The translations under genes and the position numbers were made by a program. DNA of 64,000 bases, from positions 1 to 64,000 of the forward strand of contig CAYXGY010000005.1 of NCBI GenBank assembly GCA_964464895.1. Direction: 5' to 3'. The stretch is from Helicobacter_D sp964464895. Its GTDB lineage: Bacteria > Campylobacterota > Campylobacteria > Campylobacterales > Helicobacteraceae. Of this stretch, positions 25,080 through 31,901 are shown in pieces (the first letter of the stretch is position 1; each line of letters starts with the position of its first letter). The notes under the pieces were generated by a model that was given only the letters and a program-made list of their open reading frames with translations, did not search any database and was not told the origin of the DNA.

Positions 25080-25667
25080 CTATACTCCTATTTGTTTCCA
25101 ATAGATTTGCAATTCTTGCGCAATTGTTTTAGAATCTTTGTCTTGTAGTGTTGGATTGGTTAAAAATTCTAAAGTCGCTAAAAAACGATTCTTGGGCATA
25201 AAACCGGGATAGATAAACAATTCTTTGCCTTCCTTGCTCAAAAAAACGAGTGTGGGAGTAGGTTTAATATTGTATCTTAAAGCCAAATCTGTCGTGCTTA
25301 AAGTTTGATTGAGGAAATCAACCTGATGTGTTTTAGTATAACTAATGTTAATATAATAGGGAGCATAATTGGCTTTTAAAAATTCTTTAATTTCGTAATC
25401 CTCTTTAATGAGCTTTTTTAATCTGTCGCAATACACACAGCCATTTGCCGAAAAAACTAAGAAATAAGGGAGTTGTTGGCTTGTGATTTTGCTCGTTTCT
25501 AAAAATACATCAGAAACTTCTGCATAAGAGTTTCTATCTATGTTTTCCATTGCCAATAATTGCTCTTTGGTATTGTTTGTGCCACTAGAGATAATTTCTT
25601 TGCCTACCTCTCCCTCGCACGCTCCAAAAGTCAATAAAATACAGATAAGAAAATATAATTTTTTCAT
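25080..25667 (-). CDS. Thioredoxin-fold lipoprotein (SoxW/thiol-disulfide type)
   Basis: A 195-residue protein with a lipoprotein signal (LICILLTFGAC). Its periplasmic domain is thioredoxin-like, with the redox motif CVYC within SANGCVYCDRLKKLI and the cis-Pro region IKPTPTLVFLSKEG. It is probably a membrane-anchored thiol-disulfide reductase or oxidase. The target is unknown. The ATG at 25667 has AAGGA six bases upstream and replaces a start at 25691 lacking one. It precedes recO on the opposite side of a 45-base gap in a minus-strand series. Confidence 0.8.
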   Translation of the reverse strand: MKKLYFLICILLTFGACEGEVGKEIISSGTNNTKEQLLAMENIDRNSYAEVSDVFLETSKITSQQLPYFLVFSANGCVYCDRLKKLIKEDYEIKEFLKANYAPYYINISYTKTHQVDFLNQTLSTTDLALRYNIKPTPTLVFLSKEGKELFIYPGFMPKNRFLATLEFLTNPTLQDKDSKTIAQELQIYWKQIGV

Positions 25668-25712
25668 TTTAATTCCTTTGTTAATGTGCAATTATAGCTA
25701 AAAATGCCCATT

Positions 25713-26324
25713 TTACATTCCTTGCATTAAGAGATTCCATAGATTATCCACTTCTGTTTCTTCTAAAAACTCTCCTTGAAAAGCAAGCCATTGCGCAATA
25801 TGTGTTTGACTAAATACTGCGCCTTGCATACATTCCTTATGTCCGCAGACTAATCCTCTACCCAAGATTATTTCATTTTGCAAGGGACGTTCGCAAATCA
25901 AGCAGGTTTGTAGTGTGTTGTCCCTCCCCTCAAAGTGCAACAATTTAGAGTATAAATTAAGAATCGCACGTTTGGGATTCTCCCTCTCTAGTCGCTTTGC
26001 GCCTTCTTCTAAATGTTCAAAGTAGAAAGAATCCAAGTTTGAAATATCTCTTAAATGTGCATTTAAAAGGTTTAAATATTGTTGCCAAAAATATCTTTTT
26101 TGTGCGTCTCTCTCCCAATTAAAGTTTAAATGGATTGGCTCTCTTAGGCGTCCAATTTCACGCAAATCTTGTTCTATGGTAAAGTCAATTTTATGTCCTA
26201 AATGCACGACACTATGGCGCGCACCATAGAATCTATAAAGCGTATAAAGTTGGCTTTGTGTAAGGATTCTAACGAGCAAATCTTCCTCGCGCACGCGTAA
26301 GGTGTGTAGAATATAGCCTTGCAA
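25713..26324 (-). CDS. recO: DNA repair protein RecO
   Basis: RecO helps load RecA onto SSB-coated single strands in gap repair. The 203-residue product starts MQGYILHTLRVREEDLLVRIL, an OB-fold, and carries a four-Cys zinc site: C141LIC144 and C160GHKEC165. The start is a TTG with AAGG before it. No better ATG is present. It is shorter than E. coli RecO, as is common in epsilonproteobacteria. Confidence 0.85.
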   Translation of the reverse strand: MQGYILHTLRVREEDLLVRILTQSQLYTLYRFYGARHSVVHLGHKIDFTIEQDLREIGRLREPIHLNFNWERDAQKRYFWQQYLNLLNAHLRDISNLDSFYFEHLEEGAKRLERENPKRAILNLYSKLLHFEGRDNTLQTCLICERPLQNEIILGRGLVCGHKECMQGAVFSQTHIAQWLAFQGEFLEETEVDNLWNLLMQGM

Positions 26325-26374
26325 AATCTACCTTTTTATCTTTAATTTTGGCAGAATCTTAGCATAAATTATTC

Positions 26375-26821
26375 TTATGGGCATTGATAAAGATTAGCAG
26401 TAACCTCCAAATAAACCAAAAAGGCTTCATCAGGATAGAGATTTTTAAGAGATTCGCAGTTTGATGTGGTTTTGTGGTCTAAAAACGTAAATACCCTTTG
26501 TATTTTGCAGATCTCTTTTTTCTCTTTTATGACTATTTTTACATTTTCTCCAAACTTCGCTGCTCTATTCCTTAATTGAATATCAACGTCTTGCTTGAAT
26601 CTGCTTTCATTAACTGAATTAACATTAAAAGTTACAAGTTCTTGGATGCCACTTTTTGCGTGGATTTCTCCTAAAAATTTGCAATTATTTGGAGCTGTTT
26701 GTAAAAATGTTACTTTTTCAGCTTCTGGAGTTGCTTCTATGGTTCGTGGTGCTACGCAACCCGCAAAAAGAATCCCAATTAAAATACAAAAGCTATAATT
26801 TAAAGATTTTATTATCTTCAT
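26375..26821 (-). CDS. DUF4156-like lipoprotein
   Basis: A 148-residue protein with a signal peptide ending in the lipobox FAGC. The pattern TPEAEKVTFLQTAPNNCKFLGEI matches the DUF4156 family (Rcs-related small outer-membrane lipoproteins such as YjeI). A second Cys pair near the C-terminus could form a disulfide. It lies downstream of a Pro/Gly-rich mini-gene and a divergent XRE regulator gene, probably under control of that regulator. The function is unknown. Confidence 0.75.
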   Translation of the reverse strand: MKIIKSLNYSFCILIGILFAGCVAPRTIEATPEAEKVTFLQTAPNNCKFLGEIHAKSGIQELVTFNVNSVNESRFKQDVDIQLRNRAAKFGENVKIVIKEKKEICKIQRVFTFLDHKTTSNCESLKNLYPDEAFLVYLEVTANLYQCP

Positions 26822-26840
26822 CGTAGTTCCCTATTGCTAA

Positions 26841-26867
26841 ACGAGAATAATAACTCTCGTTTTTTTA
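26841..26867. terminator. Hairpin between the mini-gene and the DUF4156 lipoprotein gene
   Basis: ACGAGA (26841-26846) and TCTCGT (26855-26860) form a stem with an 8-base loop. Seven T follow on the plus strand. On the minus strand it lies between the 36-residue gene and the lipoprotein gene with a short T run, and could act as an attenuator or partial terminator. Confidence 0.5.
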
Positions 26868-26975
26868 TTTTTTAGGTGGATTGTTTCCACGTCCTCCGCC
26901 TGATGGATTTCCAGTTGTGCTGGGACCATTAGGCGGTCTTGGATTAGAATGTTCTAATATAATTCCAAAACACAT
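26865..26975 (-). CDS. 36-residue Pro/Gly-rich small protein
   Basis: The peptide starts MCFGIILEHSNPRPPNGPS and ends with GNPSGGGRGNNPPKK. The second half is nearly all Pro, Gly, Asn and basic residues and is probably unstructured. AAGGAG lies six bases before its ATG, which is a textbook ribosome binding site. It is the first minus-strand gene divergent from the XRE regulator, directly beside operator-like repeats, and precedes the DUF4156 lipoprotein gene. I do not recognise a family. Confidence 0.6.
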   Translation of the reverse strand: MCFGIILEHSNPRPPNGPSTTGNPSGGGRGNNPPKK

Positions 26976-26996
26976 ATCTATCTCCTTTCATAAAAT

Positions 26997-27014
26997 ACTC
27001 TATCATAATAGAGT
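26997..27014. promoter_or_regulatory. Palindromic operator-like site 1
   Basis: ACTCTATCATAATAGAGT is an 18-base inverted repeat (ACTCTAT...ATAGAGT with a 4-base centre). Fourteen of 16 bases recur as a direct repeat 50 bases away at 27050-27065. It lies between the divergent mini-gene and the XRE gene, the usual place for an autoregulatory operator. Confidence 0.6.
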
Positions 27015-27049
27015 GAAAAAGAATTATAAACAAACTAAACTTAAATAAT

Positions 27050-27065
27050 CTATTATAGTAGAGTG
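27050..27065. promoter_or_regulatory. Operator-like site 2 overlapping the XRE gene promoter
   Basis: CTATTATAGTAGAGTG matches site 1 (CTATCATAATAGAGTG) at 14 of 16 positions. It contains TATTAT, a possible -10 box, only 15-20 bases before the GTG start of the XRE gene. Binding here would block that promoter. Confidence 0.55.
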
Positions 27066-27070
27066 TTTAG

Positions 27071-27325
27071 GTGAGTGCTAAGAATATATATGATTTCAAA
27101 GATGAGGAAATTAGACAATTTCATCAGAAAATCGCAAAAAATGTTGCGAAAATCCGCAAAGCAAAAAAGATTTCTCAACTTGAATTAAGCTTGTCTTTGG
27201 GCTATCAATCTGTTTCTTTGGTGGCAGGTGCTGAAGCAGGATATAAAAACATTCATTTTAATTTGGAGCATTTGTATAAGATTTCTCAAATTTTAGAAGT
27301 AGAAATTATTGAATTCTTTAAATAA
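27071..27325 (+). CDS. XRE-family HTH transcriptional regulator
   Basis: An 84-residue protein consisting of one helix-turn-helix domain (about residues 20-78): QKIAKNVAKIRKAKKISQLELSLSLGY, then a recognition-helix region and LYKISQILEVEIIEFF. The start is GTG, no clear ribosome binding site precedes it, and the -10-like TATTAT lies only about 15 bases upstream, so the mRNA may be leaderless. It probably represses itself and the divergent mini-gene and lipoprotein gene through the two matching palindromic sites. Confidence 0.8.
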   Translation: MSAKNIYDFKDEEIRQFHQKIAKNVAKIRKAKKISQLELSLSLGYQSVSLVAGAEAGYKNIHFNLEHLYKISQILEVEIIEFFK

Positions 27326-27360
27326 CTTTGCAATGAGATTCAAACAGATTTTATTTTATT

Positions 27361-27416
27361 GTGAGCATCCACTACATCATTGATTGCAAGGTTTTAGCCG
27401 AAGCAATCCATAATCT
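27361..27416 (+). repeat. Dispersed intergenic repeat, partial copy B
   Basis: Contains GTGAGC near the left end and AGCCGAAGCAATCCATAATCTA at 27396-27417 (shown in part: GCCGAAGCAATCCATAATC). This block matches the left half of the repeat at 39876-39980. The right half is missing, so it looks like a decayed copy. Confidence 0.4.
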
Positions 27417-27444
27417 AGCATATCAAAAGATTCAATTAATGATT

Positions 27445-28014
27445 TTAAGTGTATAAAGTATGCTCTAAAAGCACTTTAAATCCAAGCAGAATCAAAATAC
27501 ATCCCGCACTCACTTCCAAAATGCGTGTGGGGAATGTCGCAAAAGTCTTGCTCAAGATATAGGTGATAAAAACACAGATAAAGGTAACAACCCCAATCCA
27601 AGACGCACTATTCATTAAGGGAATATTTTGTGAAAATATCAGCACGCCCGCTGCGAGTGCGTCTATGCTTGTTGCGATTCCAATGATAAGCAAAACCAAC
27701 GATGAAAGGCTTTTTCGTGTTTGTTCCTCTTCATTGGAGCTAGAATCCTTAATGATTTTTAGCCCTAAAGCCAAAAAGACGATAAAAGTAATCCAATGGT
27801 CAAATGTATCTGCAAAATGTGAGAAACTCTCATTGGCAAGCCATAGTCCAGCCCATCCAAGAATTGGCATTAGCGTTTGGAAGAATGCGGTAACGAGTGC
27901 AATTTTTAACCCATTTTGAATACGCCATTTTTCGTATAATCCATAGGAGAATGCAACAACGCACGCATCTACTGCTAGTGTGAGCCCGAGTAAGAGAATC
28001 TCTAAAGAAACCAT
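27445..28014 (-). CDS. mntP: Manganese efflux pump MntP
   Basis: A 189-residue inner-membrane protein with six hydrophobic helices and the duplicated Asp-containing motifs of MntP: LGLTLAVDACVVAFSYGL near the N-terminus and GIATSIDALAAGVLI in the second half. It exports Mn2+. The ATG lies 3 bases after the thiG stop, so it is co-transcribed with nnrDE and thiG rather than controlled by its own manganese riboswitch. I saw no such riboswitch. Confidence 0.9.
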   Translation of the reverse strand: MVSLEILLLGLTLAVDACVVAFSYGLYEKWRIQNGLKIALVTAFFQTLMPILGWAGLWLANESFSHFADTFDHWITFIVFLALGLKIIKDSSSNEEEQTRKSLSSLVLLIIGIATSIDALAAGVLIFSQNIPLMNSASWIGVVTFICVFITYILSKTFATFPTRILEVSAGCILILLGFKVLLEHTLYT

Positions 28015-28017
28015 TGA

Positions 28018-28803
28018 TTAAGAAAGGTTTGCAAGTCCCTCTGTGGGAGAACTTGCAGTCGCATAAGGTTTTTTGGGGATTCTGCCCGCAAGATAGCTTG
28101 CGCGTCCTGCACGCACCGCATCACGCATAGCCTGTGCCATAAGAATCGGATTTCTTGCCTGTGCAATGGCAGTATTCGTAAGCACAGCATCTGCTCCAAG
28201 TTCCATTGCAACCGCGGCGTCTGATGCGCAGCCTACACCTGCATCTACAATCACAGGCACTTGAATAGCTTCTTTAATGAAACCAATATTGTAGCGATTC
28301 TGTATGCCAAGCCCACTACCAATAGGGGCGGCAAGTGGCATTACTGCACTTGCTCCAGCATTTTCCAAATGCTTTGCCATAATCGGGTCATCATTGCTAT
28401 AAGCCAACACACAAAAGCCGTCTTTCGCAAGAATCTCACAAGCCTTGAGCGTTTCTAGCACATCAGGATAGAGTGTTTTTTGTGTATCTCCAATGATTTC
28501 TAGCTTAATGAAATCAATGCCTGTGGCTTCACGCGTGAGGCGAAAGAGGGTAATAGCTTCTTGCGCATTCACACAGCCAGCGGAGTTTGGCAAAAATTGA
28601 ATCTTGCTTCCTTTGAAATAATCTAATAAGTTTTCCTCTTTGGGATTCGTGATATTGACGCGTCTAATGGCAACGGTGATGATTTCTGCTTCCGAAGCTT
28701 TTGTGGCATCAAAAGTTGTTTGAAAGTCTTTGTATTTGCCACTACCCACGATAAGGCGACTTTGAAAAGTTTGCTTTCCGATTCTTAAAGGATTGTCATT
28801 CAT
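28018..28803 (-). CDS. thiG: Thiazole synthase
   Basis: ThiG joins DXP, dehydroglycine and ThiS-thiocarboxylate to form the thiamine thiazole. The 261-residue product has SRLIVGSGKYKDF at the start, the Schiff-base Lys in FIKLEIIGD, and GAGVGCASDAAVAMELGADAVLTNTAIA at the phosphate site. The ATG at 28803 has AAGGA seven bases upstream. No other thi genes and no THI-box are visible here. The gene sits between nnrDE and mntP. Confidence 0.95.
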   Translation of the reverse strand: MNDNPLRIGKQTFQSRLIVGSGKYKDFQTTFDATKASEAEIITVAIRRVNITNPKEENLLDYFKGSKIQFLPNSAGCVNAQEAITLFRLTREATGIDFIKLEIIGDTQKTLYPDVLETLKACEILAKDGFCVLAYSNDDPIMAKHLENAGASAVMPLAAPIGSGLGIQNRYNIGFIKEAIQVPVIVDAGVGCASDAAVAMELGADAVLTNTAIAQARNPILMAQAMRDAVRAGRASYLAGRIPKKPYATASSPTEGLANLS

Positions 28804-28828
28804 AAAGGATTCCTTGTGGTATAAAATC

Positions 28829-30274
28829 CTAAATATAGCGGATTTGCTCAATTAAATCAAGGGGATTAAGCGAAAAGTCATTGCAATTTTTCTTAATCTC
28901 TTGTGCGCAAAAGCTATGTAACAAAACGCCCATAATTGCAGAATCTAGTAAAGAATACCTTTGCGCTAAAAATCCACCAATGATTCCTGCTAGCACATCG
29001 CCACTGCCACCTTTGGCTAAAATGTTTGAACCAAAGGGATTGACATAGACTTCTTTGTCTTTGCAAATAAGCGTATTTGCGCCTTTTAACACCAAAACGA
29101 TATGAGGATAGGCTCGGCAGAATTCTAAGGCATAAGTGATTCTGTCTTGTTGCAAATCTTGCGTGGAGAGAGTGGCGATTTTTAATGTTTTTAGAATCTG
29201 TGTAAATTCTTTGGGGTGAGGCGTGAGAATGATTTGTTTGTGGTTTGAGAGAATCTCCAAAAAGGCAGAATGATAGAAAATATCCGCATCAAGCAATAAA
29301 GGAATATTTTGCGATAAATGTGAGAGGAAATGCGGTAATGGATTCTTAACCCCTAATCCCATACCAAGCAAAATTGCGTTTGCATTGTCGGGAATCTCTC
29401 TTGGATTCATTAGGCTAAAGGGTAGATTGGGGATTTTCTCTTGAGAAATGACACTCACAAGCCCAGCTCCGCTCCTAAGTCCTGCTAGCGCACTTAGAAT
29501 CCCTGCTCCCGTTTTCCCCCCCGCATAGACGCATAAATGTCCAAAATTTCCCTTGTTGGTGTTTTGTGTGTTTCTATGAGGTGCTTTGAAATCACTTTTT
29601 TCTAATAATTTCAAGGGAGAATTGGGAGCAAAAACCTCCGCACTCACTCCCAAATCTATCAAATGCACTTCGCCTACAAAGTCTTTTGCCAAATCGCAAA
29701 AAAGCGCGCATTTCAATGCCCCCATACTCAAAGTAAAGTCAGCCTTGAAGGCGGTTTTTCCACCAAGCGCACCAGATTGTGAAATTCCACTTGGAATATC
29801 ACAGGCGATTTTGATTGCATCAAGTTCGTTTAAAGTCTGCAAAATTTTAGTGGTTTCTAAGTCTAGCTGTCCTTTAAAGCCTGCACCGAAGATTCCATCA
29901 ATCACAATATCAAACATTTCTGTTGCCTTTAAGGATTTGAGGAATCTTAAATCTACTTTGGAATTTGACTTCAATGCCTCTAATCGTTTGAGCTGCATTG
30001 TGCATAAGGGACTTTTTGTGTTTTTGGGCAAAAAAAGAGAGACTTCACAGATTCCGCAGAGCATTCTCGCAAGAGCCAAGCAATCTGCGCCATTATCGCC
30101 ACTCCCGCATACAAACAATATTTTTAGTTTTTTTGTGGAATCTGTCAAAAAGCGGCTTTTGATAAAATCACACATTCCGCTTGCGGCATTTTCCATAAGT
30201 AATTCTGGGGATAGATAGAAATGCTCTGTCGCATAGTGGTCTAATTCGCGTGTGTTGAAAAATAGATTTTTCAT
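28829..30274 (-). CDS. nnr: Bifunctional NAD(P)H-hydrate epimerase/ADP-dependent dehydratase
   Basis: This enzyme repairs damaged NADH and NADPH hydrates. The 481-residue product fuses a YjeF_N epimerase (about residues 1-210, with VCGSGDNGADCLALARML) to a ribokinase-like dehydratase (about 215-481, with LTPHPKEF and the ATP/ADP-site NILAKGGSGDVLAGIIGG). The ATG at 30274 has AAGGA upstream. It is the first gene of the nnr-thiG-mntP group. Confidence 0.94.
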   Translation of the reverse strand: MKNLFFNTRELDHYATEHFYLSPELLMENAASGMCDFIKSRFLTDSTKKLKILFVCGSGDNGADCLALARMLCGICEVSLFLPKNTKSPLCTMQLKRLEALKSNSKVDLRFLKSLKATEMFDIVIDGIFGAGFKGQLDLETTKILQTLNELDAIKIACDIPSGISQSGALGGKTAFKADFTLSMGALKCALFCDLAKDFVGEVHLIDLGVSAEVFAPNSPLKLLEKSDFKAPHRNTQNTNKGNFGHLCVYAGGKTGAGILSALAGLRSGAGLVSVISQEKIPNLPFSLMNPREIPDNANAILLGMGLGVKNPLPHFLSHLSQNIPLLLDADIFYHSAFLEILSNHKQIILTPHPKEFTQILKTLKIATLSTQDLQQDRITYALEFCRAYPHIVLVLKGANTLICKDKEVYVNPFGSNILAKGGSGDVLAGIIGGFLAQRYSLLDSAIMGVLLHSFCAQEIKKNCNDFSLNPLDLIEQIRYI

Positions 30275-30363
30275 TTTGGATTCCTTACAAGTGTAAAACT
30301 TTTGGAATCTTAACAAAATATGCTATAAATTCAATGTTAAAAAATATTTATAAAAGATTTTTT

Positions 30364-30816
30364 ATGATTTTTAAGAGCGTTTTCTTAACTTTCTATATCG
30401 TCCTTTTTGCATTTTTTTGTTTCACAGGTTGCAAGGAAAACGAGAAGTCAAAAACAAACAAAGACAAAAATGCGACATTAGAAAATAATGCGACAAGTTT
30501 TTTAAATTCCAAAACAAAAGAGGAAGAGATTTCGCAAGAGTCTCCTTTGCAGCAGCAACTAAAAAAGAATCTCAAGAGCCATTTGAATGATTTGAGTAAA
30601 GAACTGCAAGATAAAAATTTAAATCATTTGCAATTGGAGCAAAACACAGGAATGCAAAAGCATATAGAGCATTTTGAGAGTTTGCACGGACGCAAAGATA
30701 TTCCTAAAAATAATTCTTCGCAAGAGAGTTTAAATCAAAAAATACAAAAAGCCTATCATTTGCAGCAAGAGAGGATTGAAGAATTGCGTCAAAAAAATGA
30801 TGAAATGAGCAAATAG
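30364..30816 (+). CDS. Predicted lipoprotein with charged coiled-coil region
   Basis: A 150-residue protein with a hydrophobic signal ending in the lipobox FTGC, then a Lys/Glu/Asn-rich region with helical coiled-coil character (QQQLKKNLKSHLNDLSKELQ and KAYHLQQERIEELRQK). I do not recognise a family. The start could also be the ATG at 30334, adding 10 residues. I prefer 30364 because the signal length is then normal. A TATAAA box lies just upstream. It is divergent from nnr and precedes pyrH. Confidence 0.65.
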   Translation: MIFKSVFLTFYIVLFAFFCFTGCKENEKSKTNKDKNATLENNATSFLNSKTKEEEISQESPLQQQLKKNLKSHLNDLSKELQDKNLNHLQLEQNTGMQKHIEHFESLHGRKDIPKNNSSQESLNQKIQKAYHLQQERIEELRQKNDEMSK

Positions 30817-30890
30817 CACGAAATTTACTAGATTATTAAGTAAGTTTTGATTAAAATTACAAATTTTGAAATTCAATTAAAGGCTAGTGT

Positions 30891-31604
30891 ATGGCAAAAC
30901 GCGTTTTGGTTAAATATTCTGGTGAAGCATTGGCTGGTGAGAGTGGTTTTGGGATTGAGAGCGGGATTTTGGATTATCTTTCAAGAGAACTTAAGACGCT
31001 TGTGGAAGCTGGAATTGAAGTTGGAATCGTCATTGGAGGCGGGAACTTTATTCGTGGAGTGAGTGCGTCCAAGGGAGGTTTGATTCGGCGCACAAGCGGA
31101 GACTATATGGGAATGCTTGCCACAGTGATTAATGGGGTTGCGATGCAAGAGGCATTAGAGTATTATGGTTTAGATGTGCGCGTGCAAAGCGCATTAGAGA
31201 TTAAGGAGGTTTGCGAAACTTATATTAATAGACGCGCGATTCGGCATTTGGAAAAAGGGCGTGTGGTGATTTTTGTAGCGGGTACAGGGAATCCTTTTTT
31301 CACAACAGACACCGCAGCAACTTTGCGTGCAGTAGAAATTGGTGCAGAAATGATTATCAAAGCAACAAAAGTTGATGGAGTATTTGACAAAGACCCGGCA
31401 AAATTTGAAGATGCGAAAATGTTGCAGCAAATCAGTTATGACCAAGCTTTAAAAGATAATATTAAAGTAATGGACGATACAGCCATCGCACTTGCTAAAG
31501 ATAACACACTTCCGATTGTAGTATGCAATATGTTGCGTGAGGGAAATTTACTCAAGATTATTCAGGGCGATTCTAACGCTGTATATTCCAAAGTATCCAA
31601 CTGA
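30891..31604 (+). CDS. pyrH: UMP kinase
   Basis: The enzyme phosphorylates UMP to UDP in pyrimidine synthesis. The 237-residue product has KRVLVKYSGEALAGE, GIVIGGGNFIRG, the MLATVINGVAMQEAL segment and FFTTDTAATLRAVEI, all typical of the bacterial amino-acid kinase-fold UMP kinase. It opens the block pyrH-rpoZ-spoT-tyrS-(nitronate monooxygenase)-amiA-(membrane protein), which has the same order as in H. pylori. Confidence 0.97.
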   Translation: MAKRVLVKYSGEALAGESGFGIESGILDYLSRELKTLVEAGIEVGIVIGGGNFIRGVSASKGGLIRRTSGDYMGMLATVINGVAMQEALEYYGLDVRVQSALEIKEVCETYINRRAIRHLEKGRVVIFVAGTGNPFFTTDTAATLRAVEIGAEMIIKATKVDGVFDKDPAKFEDAKMLQQISYDQALKDNIKVMDDTAIALAKDNTLPIVVCNMLREGNLLKIIQGDSNAVYSKVSN

Positions 31605-31629
31605 TAACTAATTCAAATAAAGGAAAAAA

Positions 31630-31848
31630 ATGAGAATTGAAGAAATAGCTTCTAAAGCACTAGAGCAAGTTAAGGGTGATAGATATTTATTGTCAAATAT
31701 TTTATTTATGAGAATTGATGAATTAAGTCGTGGGGCAACGCCACTTGTAAATAAAGACATCAAAATCGATAAACTTTCCGATATTGCATTGCTTGAAGTT
31801 GCAGAGGGTAAAATCAGCCTAGACAAAATTGAGGAATCACAAAATTAG
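31630..31848 (+). CDS. rpoZ: RNA polymerase omega subunit
   Basis: A 72-residue protein starting MRIEEIASKALEQVKGDRYLL and containing RIDELSRGATPLV, the omega/RPB6-like core. It aids assembly of RNA polymerase. AAAGGA precedes the ATG. It lies directly before spoT, the widespread arrangement that links omega and the stringent response. Confidence 0.94.
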   Translation: MRIEEIASKALEQVKGDRYLLSNILFMRIDELSRGATPLVNKDIKIDKLSDIALLEVAEGKISLDKIEESQN

Positions 31849-31901
31849 TCTTGCAATGGAATGCAGTTAAAGATTTTAAGAGTCAGGCAAAAAGGTAAAA
31901 T

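Noticed and set aside
28804..28851. Possible thiamine riboswitch before thiG
   Set aside because: The upstream region is coding sequence of nnr, with no room for a TPP aptamer, and I found no CTGAGA-type core.
29586..30218. 210-codon plus-strand ORF antisense to nnr
   Set aside because: The minus-strand YjeF_N domain is complete. The antisense frame is rich in Ser, Lys and Pro as expected of a shadow.
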